DNA of 37,335 nucleotides from contig CANRLM010000020.1 in assembly GCA_947631435.1 (NCBI GenBank), forward strand, positions 1-37,335, given 5' to 3'. The translations under genes were made by a program, and so were the position numbers. This DNA is from an uncultured Akkermansia sp. Lineage in GTDB: Bacteria; Verrucomicrobiota; Verrucomicrobiia; Verrucomicrobiales; Akkermansiaceae. The notes beneath the pieces were generated by a model, which had not been told where the DNA came from, searched no databases, and was given only the letters and a program-made list of their open reading frames with translations. Positions 16,058-23,900 of this stretch are shown piece by piece (within the stretch, counting starts at the first letter, position 1; each line of letters starts with the position of its first letter).

Positions 16058-16686
16058 TTCCTTCTTCCTCAGTGGCGACAAAACGGATCAACCTCCCGGG
16101 GAAAATTTTTGCGGGATATATCTTTGATTTGGACGGAACTCTGGTGGAAAGTATGCCCCTGCACCACCGGGCCTGGCGGCTGGCTTTGCAAAATCACGGT
16201 ACTCCGGCAGATGTCTTTCAATGGGATGAATTTGTGGCGCACGGAGGAATGGCGGCAACCGATATCGTGAAGGACCTCAACTCATGTCACGGACTCGCTA
16301 TGGATCCCCCGGCTGTGGCTGAAGAAAAACGCGCAAATTATGCAAGACTTCTGGAGGAAGAAGGACTCGATATCATCCCTGAAACGGTAGAACTTGTGCA
16401 CCGCCTGCGTGAGCAAAAGATACCCTACGCCATCGGCACCGGCAGTTTTATGCCGGGAGCCGTTGCTACACTGCGCGCAGCAAAACTGGAGGAACTTTTC
16501 CCTATTATCGTCACCCCGGAGGACGTCCCCCACGGCAAACCTGCACCGGATATTTTCCTGAAGGCAGCCGAGCGCATGAATGTGCCTCCTGCCGAATGTG
16601 TGGTTTTTGAAGATGCCGAGCCGGGCTTACGCGCTGCAGCCGCTGCTGGCATGGCCTGTGTTCGTGTGCTGCCGGCAGTTCGTTAA
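16054..16686 (+). CDS. HAD family sugar-phosphatase-like hydrolase
   Basis: A 210-residue HAD subfamily IA phosphohydrolase. Motif I is FDLDGT with nucleophile Asp25 and Asp27; motif II is GTGS (near 129-132); motif III is the Lys of HGKPAPDIF; motif IV is FEDAEPG. A helical cap follows motif I (VESMPLHHRAW), as in beta-phosphoglucomutase and YqaB-type fructose-1-phosphate phosphatases, so a small sugar phosphate is the likely substrate, but which one cannot be read from sequence. The ATG overlaps the ktrA stop (ATGA), giving translational coupling with the K+ operon; the reason for that linkage is unclear. It ends 2 nt from the convergent helicase gene. Confidence 0.85.
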   Translation: MIPSSSVATKRINLPGKIFAGYIFDLDGTLVESMPLHHRAWRLALQNHGTPADVFQWDEFVAHGGMAATDIVKDLNSCHGLAMDPPAVAEEKRANYARLLEEEGLDIIPETVELVHRLREQKIPYAIGTGSFMPGAVATLRAAKLEELFPIIVTPEDVPHGKPAPDIFLKAAERMNVPPAECVVFEDAEPGLRAAAAAGMACVRVLPAVR

Positions 16687-16688
16687 AA

Positions 16689-18704
16689 TCACTCGTCTTC
16701 TTCGTCAAGTTTGGCGCGGATGCTGTCAAAGAAGGAAAGGCACTCGTCCTCGGTAAGCGGAGTAGCCATCATTTCCTCGTAATCCACAAAGTCATAGAGG
16801 CCATTGGGAATCTCTTCCAGGAACTCCGATGGCGCGCATTTTTCCTCCTTGCCGTAGCGCATACGCCTGGAGCAATAGGTGAGCGTGAGCTGCTCCTGCG
16901 CACGAGTGATTCCCACGTAGAGCAGACGTCGCTCCTCATCCAAATTCCCTTCATCCACCGCGCGCGTGTGCGGCAGGATGCCCTTCTCTACCCCCACGAT
17001 GTACACATGCGGAAACTCCAGACCTTTAGCGGCATGCATGGTAATGAGGCAAACGCCTCTCTTGCTCTCGATATCTTCCTCCTCTTTTTCGTCATCGAGG
17101 CTGATAGAGGCAAGCAAATCACCGAGTCGATCACCCTCCCCGGTAGGGCGCCACTCGCGCAGGGTTTCCTGCAGATCGTGAATGGCCGCCTGGCGCGCCA
17201 GACGCTCCTCGTCGGTTTTGCAGTTGCGGGAAATATATTCCTCATAACCAATTTCACTCAAAAAATCCTGCAGTATATCCGAATAATGTCCTTTCTCTTC
17301 TGAAAAGCGGGAACGGTAGCGCTTTATCAGCTCAACAAAGGCTTCTATAGCAGCGCGCGAACGATCGCTGCAATCTTTCAACAAACGCTCGTCCCGGAGA
17401 GTATTCCACACACTCTCATGAATCTCTCGACTCGTGTCGATGATGAGCCCCGCCGTGGTGGCGCTGATGCCGCGCGGCGGGGTATTGAGCACACGCAGCA
17501 GATGCAAATCTGCTGCAGGATTTGCCATCACGTGGAGATAGCTCAGAATATCCTTCACCTCTCTGCGATCAAAGAAACTGCGTGTTCCAACCATGCGGTA
17601 GGGAACATGCCGCTCACGCAGGGCCATCTCCAGCAGTCGGCTCTGTGCATTCGCCCGGAACAGCACCGCAAAATGGTCCCAGTCCTCGCGTTTGCTGCGG
17701 TGCATATCTTCAATCTCTTCCGCCACGAAGTCCGCTTCTTCCTCGGCCCCCGGCAAACTCACCAGACGCACCGGAAATTCCCCCTGCTTTGTCGTGCGCA
17801 GAGTTTTATCACGTCGTCCGAGGTTGTGACGAATGAGCGCATTGGCACAGTCCAGAACCTGCCGCGTGCAGCGGTAATTCTCCTCAAGTTTGATCACCTT
17901 TGGGTTCGGGAAAAAGCTCTCGAATTCCAGGATATTTGAAATCTGCGCCCCGCGCCAACCGTAAATCGATTGGTCGTCATCTCCTACGACGCACACATTG
18001 TGCGCCGGCCCTACCAGCTGCCTCAGCAGGCTCATCTGCAGCGCATTGGTGTCCTGAAACTCATCCACAGTGATGTGGCTGAACCTTTCCTGCCAGCGTT
18101 CATGCACATCCGGGTAGCAGCGCAGAACCCTCTCAGCGAGAATCAGCAGGTCATCGAAATCTACTGCATTCTGCGCTTTGAGCTCCCGCTGGTACGCCCC
18201 CGCCACTGCCGCAATGAGACTGTCGTCGATTTCTTTGTAGCTGAGCCCTCGGTTTCGCGCTGCCGAATACACGGCAATCACCTGATTGGGTTCCAGTTTC
18301 TCTTTGCGCCCGCCGCACTCCATGATCAGACGCTTGATGAGCCCGGCCTGGTCGCTGCCCGTGAAAATCGAAAAGTTTTCTTTGTAGCCCAATTTCCCAA
18401 TCTCCTTGCGCAAGATGCGGACGCAAAGGGAATGGAAGGTGCACACCGTCATCTTCTTCGCCTGCTCCTCATTCACCAATCCCGCCACGCGCTCTGCCAT
18501 CTCCCGCGCCGCTTTATTCGTGAAAGTGAGAGCCAGAATTCCCTCCGGATCTACCCCTTTCTCCAACATGTGCGCGATACGGCAAGTCACCGTCCGCGTC
18601 TTCCCCGTCCCCGCTCCCGCCAGAATCAGCACCGGCCCCTCCAACGTGCGCACCGCCTCACGTTGCGCTGCATTCAAACTCCTTATGTCAAATTTCTGCG
18701 CCAT
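16689..18704 (-). CDS. UvrD/PcrA-type superfamily 1 DNA helicase
   Basis: ATP-dependent 3'-5' DNA helicase of repair and replication restart. The 671 residues carry motif I AGAGTGKT (29-36), motif Ia LTFTNKAAREM, motif II DEFQDTN, motif III GDDDQSIYGWRGA, motif IV FRANAQSR, motif V ITMHAAKGLEFPHVYIVG and motif VI VGITRAQEQLTLTY. Subdomains 1A, 1B, 2A and 2B are in normal order. The C-terminus stops soon after motif VI and lacks the extended tail of PcrA/UvrD, so a Rep-like role is possible; the three are hard to separate by eye. It has its own promoter and appears monocistronic. Confidence 0.95.
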   Translation of the reverse strand: MAQKFDIRSLNAAQREAVRTLEGPVLILAGAGTGKTRTVTCRIAHMLEKGVDPEGILALTFTNKAAREMAERVAGLVNEEQAKKMTVCTFHSLCVRILRKEIGKLGYKENFSIFTGSDQAGLIKRLIMECGGRKEKLEPNQVIAVYSAARNRGLSYKEIDDSLIAAVAGAYQRELKAQNAVDFDDLLILAERVLRCYPDVHERWQERFSHITVDEFQDTNALQMSLLRQLVGPAHNVCVVGDDDQSIYGWRGAQISNILEFESFFPNPKVIKLEENYRCTRQVLDCANALIRHNLGRRDKTLRTTKQGEFPVRLVSLPGAEEEADFVAEEIEDMHRSKREDWDHFAVLFRANAQSRLLEMALRERHVPYRMVGTRSFFDRREVKDILSYLHVMANPAADLHLLRVLNTPPRGISATTAGLIIDTSREIHESVWNTLRDERLLKDCSDRSRAAIEAFVELIKRYRSRFSEEKGHYSDILQDFLSEIGYEEYISRNCKTDEERLARQAAIHDLQETLREWRPTGEGDRLGDLLASISLDDEKEEEDIESKRGVCLITMHAAKGLEFPHVYIVGVEKGILPHTRAVDEGNLDEERRLLYVGITRAQEQLTLTYCSRRMRYGKEEKCAPSEFLEEIPNGLYDFVDYEEMMATPLTEDECLSFFDSIRAKLDEEDE

Positions 18705-18720
18705 CCTTCAAACGGCGCGC

Positions 18721-18749
18721 ATCCTACCACAGTGCATCACCTTTGACAA
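18721..18749 (-). promoter_or_regulatory. Helicase gene promoter
   Basis: Minus strand: TTGTCA (18749-18744), a 17-bp spacer and TAGGAT (18726-18721), with a predicted leader of about 10 nt before the ATG at 18704. From 18750 to 18965 I see only AT-rich DNA with no convincing gene. Confidence 0.6.
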
Positions 18750-18965
18750 GCACAGTCTCACTGTCCCTCAAAAAACGAGGCTTCGGCATTGACTTGTTCG
18801 GTGACACATTCACGGTGCCTCCTCCCAAGGCATCTATTTTATTTCCATATACAAGCAAACATTGACGCTATAGCGATGGCGACTACTGTTATTCTACTTC
18901 CTTGCATCCTCCCTCATCCTTCTGTTTGCTCCTCTCACTACTACCTGCTTGCCGGGCGTGTGGAT

Positions 18966-19364
18966 CTATTTTTTTGCATGCTTCAATAGAATTAAATAAA
19001 CGCCGACACACAATACGTACGGTACACATAAAATTAGCAATCCCAATACTGGTTCCAATATCCCAATGGAGGGACCCATTAAACCGTATGCTATGATGCT
19101 GAGTGTGATGCAAATAGCAATTAGGCCAACAAATGTTGACAAAATGCACGCATGAGCGCGTTTCAATTTTTTCCTTATGCAAGCAAATACAAGACTTGCT
19201 ATCGGCAGATAAATGACAATGGCAAACAACAGTATACTTCCTGCTATAGCGACACCACCGTTGCCTCCCAGGATTAACACGATAGCAGTAATTATTAGCG
19301 GAAACAATAGGCATGTGAATGTCACCACATCGCCATACTGAGGTGAGTTAAAGTCTTTGTCCAT
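18966..19364 (-). CDS. Small hypothetical membrane protein
   Basis: A 132-residue protein with four predicted membrane helices (about 13-33, 37-61, 73-92 and 101-125), a basic loop IRKKLKRAH between helices 2 and 3, and a basic C-terminus KHAKK. I do not recognise the family. Its DNA is clearly more AT-rich than the flanking genes, with frequent ATA and TTA codons, which suggests recent acquisition. No convincing promoter or Shine-Dalgarno site was found, and it stands alone between the helicase and dprA. The length and clear helix pattern favour a real gene over a chance frame. Confidence 0.55.
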   Translation of the reverse strand: MDKDFNSPQYGDVVTFTCLLFPLIITAIVLILGGNGGVAIAGSILLFAIVIYLPIASLVFACIRKKLKRAHACILSTFVGLIAICITLSIIAYGLMGPSIGILEPVLGLLILCVPYVLCVGVYLILLKHAKK

Positions 19365-19392
19365 ATATTGTTCTATACATTGTCATTCCTAA

Positions 19393-19436
19393 ACATAGGC
19401 GCCGATTGATCTCCGGGGTATAGATGGCCCCTATGT
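19393..19436 (-). terminator. Possible dprA terminator
   Basis: Arms ACATAGGCGCC (19393-19403) and GGCCCCTATGT (19426-19436) pair at 10 of 11 positions around a 22-nt loop, just past the dprA stop. Only TTT follows on the minus strand, so support is moderate. Confidence 0.4.
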
Positions 19437-19439
19437 GCG

Positions 19440-20543
19440 TCAGACGAGTTCATAAACACCCCCGGGAAGAGGGATGATTCGGCGCTGAATTTGCAATCTC
19501 ATGAGCTGGGGCGTAAGTTCTGCAGCGCTGAGCCCCAGAGCGGAGCAAAGAGCATCCAGGGTGCAGTGTCCGGCGGCAATGGCGGACAAGATGGGCGATT
19601 CGTCCGAAGGGGAGATCGCTGCTCCTGCAAAGAGGGGAAGAGTGCGCTGTCGAGAGCCGTCCCAGCCCATGTCTGCAATGATATCGGCGGCACCGGTGCA
19701 GAGGATAGCTCCATCGCGAATGAGACGATGACAGCCACGAGAAGTAACACTGCCGATCTGCCCCGGGATGGCAAAGACGCTTTTGCCGTATTCAGCGGCA
19801 AGCCCGGCGGTGTGCAAAGCGCCGCTGCGCTCACCGGCTTCTACGACGAGGGTGGCCGTGCTCCAAGCGGCGACGATGCGGTTGCGTTGCGGGAAGGAAT
19901 TGCGGGTAGGACGCATATTCATGGGGAATTCACTGACCACCGCGCCATGTCCCTGAATGATACGTTCTACAAGTTCCACATTTTCCGGCGGAAAGATTTG
20001 AGAGAGGCCGCCACCGAGCACGGCGATAGTGCGCCCCTGTGCGGAGAGAGCCCCGTGATGCGCAGCGGTATCAATACCACGGGCGAGACCGGAAATGATG
20101 CAGCAGTCGGCCTGGTCTGCCAGATCACGGCACACACTGCGCGCACAACTCAACCCATACGGCGTAGCCATGCGAGTGCCTACCGCGGCGACGGCGCGGC
20201 GTTCATCCTCCTGCATCCACGAGCCGAGCGAATAAAGCACGACGGGCGGATCAGACATGCGGCGCAGGACATTCGGGTATGTGTCATCAAGGAAAGTAGT
20301 AATGGTGACCCCGTGCTGCTCGGCGCAATCCAGCTCTGCTTGTACCTGGGTGCAGTGGCGCCAGTCTGCAATGGCCCCGGCGAGTTTTTCTCCGATGTGC
20401 GGCACGCGGGACAACATCTCGCGCGGGGCAGCGAGCACCAACTCAGCAGTCCCGAAAAACTCCAGTAGCGCCTGAACGCGCACTGACCCCAATCCCGGTA
20501 TGAGATTCAACGTGATCAGGGCTTCTCTGGCAGAAAGCTCCAT
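19440..20543 (-). CDS. dprA: DNA processing protein DprA (Smf)
   Basis: Cytosolic protein that binds incoming single-stranded DNA and loads RecA during natural transformation. The 367 residues show an N-terminal helix-hairpin-helix-like region (LNLIPGLGSVRVQALLEFF), the Rossmann-like core with VGTRMATPYG, the hallmark GLARGIDTAAHHGAL, AVLGGGLSQIFPPEN, and SFPQRNRIVAAWS, and a C-terminal winged-helix part (LDALCSALGLSAAELTPQLMRLQ). The chosen ATG (MELSAREAL) starts 1 nt after the nadC stop, so the genes are coupled; the frame is open to 20573 but that would overlap nadC. No other competence genes are nearby. Confidence 0.95.
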   Translation of the reverse strand: MELSAREALITLNLIPGLGSVRVQALLEFFGTAELVLAAPREMLSRVPHIGEKLAGAIADWRHCTQVQAELDCAEQHGVTITTFLDDTYPNVLRRMSDPPVVLYSLGSWMQEDERRAVAAVGTRMATPYGLSCARSVCRDLADQADCCIISGLARGIDTAAHHGALSAQGRTIAVLGGGLSQIFPPENVELVERIIQGHGAVVSEFPMNMRPTRNSFPQRNRIVAAWSTATLVVEAGERSGALHTAGLAAEYGKSVFAIPGQIGSVTSRGCHRLIRDGAILCTGAADIIADMGWDGSRQRTLPLFAGAAISPSDESPILSAIAAGHCTLDALCSALGLSAAELTPQLMRLQIQRRIIPLPGGVYELV

Positions 20544-20544
20544 C

Positions 20545-21411
20545 TTACGGCAGCGTGGTGAAATCCAGCCCAATGTCCAGCGACGGTACAGAATGCGTGA
20601 GGCACCCGAAGCTCATGTAATCTACCCCACTCTCAGCTGCTGCCGGCGCCGTGGCAAGTGTGAGTCCGCCGCTGGCTTCAAAGTACGGTTTGGCATGGGC
20701 GCCGCGCATCTCCACAGCACGGCGCATATCCTCCGGGGTCATATTGTCCAGCAGGATGTAATCCACTCCCTCCAGCTTGAGGAAGGCTTCCACCTGTGTC
20801 AGGTTATCGGCCTCCAGCTCCACCTCCACCCCCGGGCGCTCTGCTTTCAAGCGTCGGATGCAGGCTTGCAGGTGTTCACTATTGCCATTGGTCATGAGAT
20901 GATTATCTTTCACCATGGCTCGGTCATACAAGCCAAGCCGGTGGTTTGTTCCACCTCCATGCACCACCGCAGCCTTCTCCAACAACCTGTAGCCGGGCGT
21001 GGTCTTCCGCGTATCCAGCAGTTTGCAGTGCGTGTGCGCGATCGCCTGCACATACCGCCGGGTCATCGTTGCAATTCCTGAAAGACGTTGAATGAAGTTC
21101 AGCGCCGTCCGCTCCGCTCCCAGGATGGAACGAGCCGAGCCTTCAATAAGCATGATCACCGCATCCGGCGAAACCTCATCTCCATCACGCAGCTGCACGT
21201 CCACACGCAGCGAGGGATCCACCGCGCGGAATACATCCGCCGCCACGTCCACGCCGGAAATCACCCCGCGCGACCGTGGACGCATCAGCGCCTGCGCCCT
21301 CAATTCCTGCGGCACAAAGTAGAGAGAAGTCACATCACCACTGCCGAAGTCCTCTTTCAGAGCCAAGTGAATGAGTTCCTTGCGGTTATCTGATACGGGC
21401 ACCGTGTCCAT
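20545..21411 (-). CDS. nadC: Nicotinate-nucleotide pyrophosphorylase (quinolinate phosphoribosyltransferase)
   Basis: Converts quinolinate and PRPP to nicotinate mononucleotide in de novo NAD synthesis. The conserved elements are present: GDVTS near the N-terminus, ERTALNFIQRLSGIAT, DTRKTTPGYR, VVHGGGTNHR, MVKDNH and the C-terminal EASGGL. The frame is open from 21465, but the ATG at 21411 (MDTVPVSDNR) is best: the promoter has a perfect TTGACA and its -10 box ends 7 nt upstream, while the ATG at 21420 lies inside that box. The resulting 288 residues match the family. It is followed after 1 nt by dprA and is divergent from the SnoaL-like gene. Confidence 0.96.
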   Translation of the reverse strand: MDTVPVSDNRKELIHLALKEDFGSGDVTSLYFVPQELRAQALMRPRSRGVISGVDVAADVFRAVDPSLRVDVQLRDGDEVSPDAVIMLIEGSARSILGAERTALNFIQRLSGIATMTRRYVQAIAHTHCKLLDTRKTTPGYRLLEKAAVVHGGGTNHRLGLYDRAMVKDNHLMTNGNSEHLQACIRRLKAERPGVEVELEADNLTQVEAFLKLEGVDYILLDNMTPEDMRRAVEMRGAHAKPYFEASGGLTLATAPAAAESGVDYMSFGCLTHSVPSLDIGLDFTTLP

Positions 21412-21418
21412 GCGCGCC

Positions 21419-21446
21419 ATTTTATCGAATCCTTCGCATATGTCAA
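21419..21446 (-). promoter_or_regulatory. nadC-dprA promoter (leaderless type)
   Basis: Minus strand: perfect TTGACA (21446-21441), a 16-bp spacer and TAAAAT (21424-21419), then 7 nt to the ATG at 21411. Confidence 0.7.
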
Positions 21447-21458
21447 GAAAACGCGCTC

Positions 21459-21487
21459 TTTTCAAAATCAGAAATCTATGATAAAAT
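21459..21487 (+). promoter_or_regulatory. Promoter of the SnoaL-like gene
   Basis: TTTTCA (21459-21464), a 17-bp spacer and TAAAAT (21482-21487), divergent from the nadC promoter and giving a leader of about 20 nt to the ATG at 21516. Confidence 0.45.
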
Positions 21488-21515
21488 GCCGCCGGTCAAT
21501 TCCCGTAATCCTCCT

Positions 21516-21995
21516 ATGAATATCGCTCTCGTCATCTTTGCATGCGGACTTCTCGCGTTCTGGTACTGCTTTTCCCGCTTCCCGGTCAGACGCAATAAAC
21601 TCGCTATGCAAAAATTTGAACGCATGATCAATACCGATGATGAAGCGCTGAGCGAGGAATTGGTGGCCCCAGACGCGGCTTTTTACACTCCCGCTTCTCC
21701 GGAGCCTCTCTACGGAGGAAAGGGGTATCTTTCCGTTGTGAAATGGATGCGAGGAGGATTCTCAGATGTGCAGTGGAGGCTTGAGGAAATGGTGGCAGAG
21801 GGAAACGTCGTTGCCGTACGCTGGCAACTGACCGGTACGCACGACGGCGAATTTCTCGGTGTTCCTCCCACCGGCAGGAAAATCTCCTGCTCCATCATGA
21901 ACTTCTACACCTTCAACGCAGCGGGAAAAATCACAAACGACGTTGCCGCCGAGGGAATGATTGGCATTTTGCGCGGTATCGGCGCCGTAAAGTGA
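21516..21995 (+). CDS. SnoaL-like / NTF2-fold protein with N-terminal membrane helix
   Basis: A 159-residue protein with an N-terminal hydrophobic helix (MNIALVIFACGLLAFWYCFS, residues 1-20) followed by basic RFPVRRNK, so probably tethered with the domain in the cytosol. The rest follows the SnoaL/ester-cyclase pattern: FERMINTDDEALSEELVAPDAAFYTP, then GGKGYLSVVKWMRGGFSDVQWRLEEMVAEGNVVAVRWQLTGTHDGEFLGVPPTGRKIS. The GVPPTGR segment is typical of this family. Members range from polyketide cyclases to stress proteins, so the reaction is not predictable. The frame opens at 21486, but the ATG at 21516 suits the promoter. A thioesterase gene follows. Confidence 0.75.
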   Translation: MNIALVIFACGLLAFWYCFSRFPVRRNKLAMQKFERMINTDDEALSEELVAPDAAFYTPASPEPLYGGKGYLSVVKWMRGGFSDVQWRLEEMVAEGNVVAVRWQLTGTHDGEFLGVPPTGRKISCSIMNFYTFNAAGKITNDVAAEGMIGILRGIGAVK

Positions 21996-22033
21996 ATAAC
22001 AAATACATCTTCACTCAGAAAGGACTCTCAATT

Positions 22034-22741
22034 ATGTATTCCATGCAACATACCGTCACGCTCAGTGACATCGGCGGAGATGGCCGTCTCAAACCGGGGG
22101 CGGTTGCGATGCTGATGCAAAACTGCAGCACCTTTCAATACGAAAGTGAGAAAAAATTCAACGACCTCCTGAACGCTCACAATATCGGCATCTTCATTGC
22201 CTCCCGACAGATCGACTTCTTCCGCATGCCCGCTTACAAAGAGCGTATTGAAATTTGGACCGGCATCCACGGCTGCAAGGGATTCTACGGTTTGCGCAAT
22301 ACCACCATCCGTGATGCCTCCGGCGACCTCTGCGCCATCAGCTACGTCATCGGAGCTTTCGTGGATCGAGCTTCCGGCAAGCCCTACGTTATCCCTGCGG
22401 AATACTATGAAGATATCGTGGATTGCGCACCGCTGCCCATGGAGTATCTTCCCCGCAAAATCGCCATTCCCTCAGAGCTCACCTTCTCGGAAATTCGTCG
22501 CGATCGCGTCGTCCCCGGCTACATGGATTCCAATAAACACCTCAACGCAGGCAGAGCCTTCGATATGACGGCTGCCTGCATCGAATTTCCTCTCCGCCGC
22601 ATGCGCGTGGAATACAAGGCACAGGCAAAACCGGGCGTCGCCTTCATCATCGAACGAGCGGATGTTTCCTCCACCCACTGCTTCATGCGCCTGCGCAGCC
22701 CCGAAAACGAGATCTTCTCCACCTACGAATTCATTGGATGA
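22034..22741 (+). CDS. Acyl-ACP thioesterase (FatA/FatB-like, double hot-dog)
   Basis: Hydrolyses acyl-ACP to release free fatty acids. The 235 residues form two hot-dog halves: the first begins MYSMQHTVTLSDIGGDGRLKPGAVAMLMQNC and carries RQIDFFRMPAYKERIEIWT; the second has DRVVPGYMDSNKHLNAGRAFDM, where the Asn and His of DxNxH match the catalytic residues of this family. The frame could start at a GTG overlapping the previous stop (21992), but the ATG at 22034 has AAAGGA 10 nt upstream, one of the few good Shine-Dalgarno sites in the window, and matches the usual N-terminus. Probably co-transcribed with the SnoaL-like gene. Confidence 0.87.
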   Translation: MYSMQHTVTLSDIGGDGRLKPGAVAMLMQNCSTFQYESEKKFNDLLNAHNIGIFIASRQIDFFRMPAYKERIEIWTGIHGCKGFYGLRNTTIRDASGDLCAISYVIGAFVDRASGKPYVIPAEYYEDIVDCAPLPMEYLPRKIAIPSELTFSEIRRDRVVPGYMDSNKHLNAGRAFDMTAACIEFPLRRMRVEYKAQAKPGVAFIIERADVSSTHCFMRLRSPENEIFSTYEFIG

Positions 22742-22753
22742 GGTAAGCAGGAG

Positions 22754-23794
22754 TCACCTGAGGTACAAACGGAAGAAGGAGTCGATCTTATCGAACGGGA
22801 TCTTGTCGAAGTTGTCGTAGAGATCGGTGTGGGAGGCGCCGGGTACGATGAGAAGCTCCTTGTTCTCTCCTTTGAGCTTGGAAAAGGCCGCCTCGCTGAA
22901 GTAGCGGGAGTGCGCCTTCTCGCCGTGGATAATGAGGACGGCGTTGCGAATTTCATCGGCGTAGGCGAGCAGCGGTGTGTTCAAGAGGGAAAGAGCGGCA
23001 GTCTTGTTCCAGCCGGCATTGGAGTTAAGCGAACGGGGATGGTAGCCGCGTTTGGTCTTGTAGTAGGCGAAATAATCCTTAACGAACTGCGGAGCGTCTT
23101 CCGGCAGCGCATCCGGGACACCCCCGGCAGTTTCCGGAGCGGGAAGCTGGGCATCCTTCAGTCGCTGGGCAGCCAGACCCTTGCGCATGGCATCACGCGC
23201 CTCAGCGGAATCCGCGCTATCGAAATAGCCATTGGCGGTCACGCGGTGCATATCATACATGGTGGAAGCCACCGTGGCACGGATGCGTGGATCGATGGCG
23301 GCGGCGTTCAGCGCCATGCCGCCCCAGCCGCAAATACCGACGATGCCGACCTTCTCCGCATCCACAAAGGGAAGCAGGGAAAGGAAATCGACGGCGGCGC
23401 AAAAGTCTTCAGTGTTGATATCCGGAGAGTTTACATAACGCGGCGTTCCGGAACTCTCGCCGGTGTAGGATGGATCAAATGCAACCGCCACGAAACCACG
23501 GGATGCGAGTTCCTGCGCATACAGACCCGAGGCCTGCTCCTTCACCGCACCGAAAGGCCCACACACCGCAATGGCTGCGTATTTCTTCGTGGCGTCAAAA
23601 TCCTTCGGCAAATAGAGGTGACCGGCAAGCTCGATGCCGAAACGGTTGGAGAAGCGCACATCTTTCGCTGAAATGGCAGGATCAATGCGGAAAACACGGG
23701 TATCGTTGGCAATAGCATTCATGGTGAGTTTTGGATTAGCGTGAAGCGGCAGCAGAAAACTCGCTGCACAAAAAATGAGAAGGGCTGCTTTCAT
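22754..23794 (-). CDS. Secreted alpha/beta hydrolase, dienelactone-hydrolase-like
   Basis: A 346-residue exported hydrolase. A signal peptide (MKAALLIFCAASFLLPLHA) is cut near residue 19. The fold is clear from LYLPKDFDATKKYAAIAVCGPFGAVKEQ (oxyanion region), AFDPSYTGESSG, and the nucleophile elbow GICGWGG with Cys155 where most alpha/beta hydrolases have Ser. A Cys elbow is typical of the dienelactone hydrolase group. The late segment LIIHGEKAHSRYF and the closing GASHTDLYD supply the likely acid and His. Substrate unknown. The frame opens at 23848, but the ATG at 23794 begins the signal peptide. Divergent from a LysR gene, which probably controls it. Confidence 0.83.
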   Translation of the reverse strand: MKAALLIFCAASFLLPLHANPKLTMNAIANDTRVFRIDPAISAKDVRFSNRFGIELAGHLYLPKDFDATKKYAAIAVCGPFGAVKEQASGLYAQELASRGFVAVAFDPSYTGESSGTPRYVNSPDINTEDFCAAVDFLSLLPFVDAEKVGIVGICGWGGMALNAAAIDPRIRATVASTMYDMHRVTANGYFDSADSAEARDAMRKGLAAQRLKDAQLPAPETAGGVPDALPEDAPQFVKDYFAYYKTKRGYHPRSLNSNAGWNKTAALSLLNTPLLAYADEIRNAVLIIHGEKAHSRYFSEAAFSKLKGENKELLIVPGASHTDLYDNFDKIPFDKIDSFFRLYLR

Positions 23795-23819
23795 GTGCGG
23801 AAAACCTTTCTTTGTCTCT

Positions 23820-23848
23820 ATGCTACTCCAATGGACATCATATAGCAA
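23820..23848 (-). promoter_or_regulatory. Probable promoter of the secreted hydrolase
   Basis: Minus strand: TTGCTA (23848-23843), a 17-bp spacer and TAGCAT (23825-23820), leaving a leader of about 18 nt that contains AAAGG. Confidence 0.4.
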
Positions 23849-23864
23849 ATACTTTTATTTTATA

Positions 23865-23894
23865 TTGCATTATGCTTCATAAGCATGGTATGAT
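23865..23894 (+). promoter_or_regulatory. LysR gene promoter (leaderless type) with operator-like palindrome
   Basis: TTGCAT (23865-23870), an 18-bp spacer and TATGAT (23889-23894), then 6 nt to the ATG at 23901. The palindrome ATGCTT-CAT-AAGCAT (23872-23886) fills the spacer, in the position expected for autorepression by a LysR protein. Confidence 0.65.
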
Positions 23895-23900
23895 TCTTGC

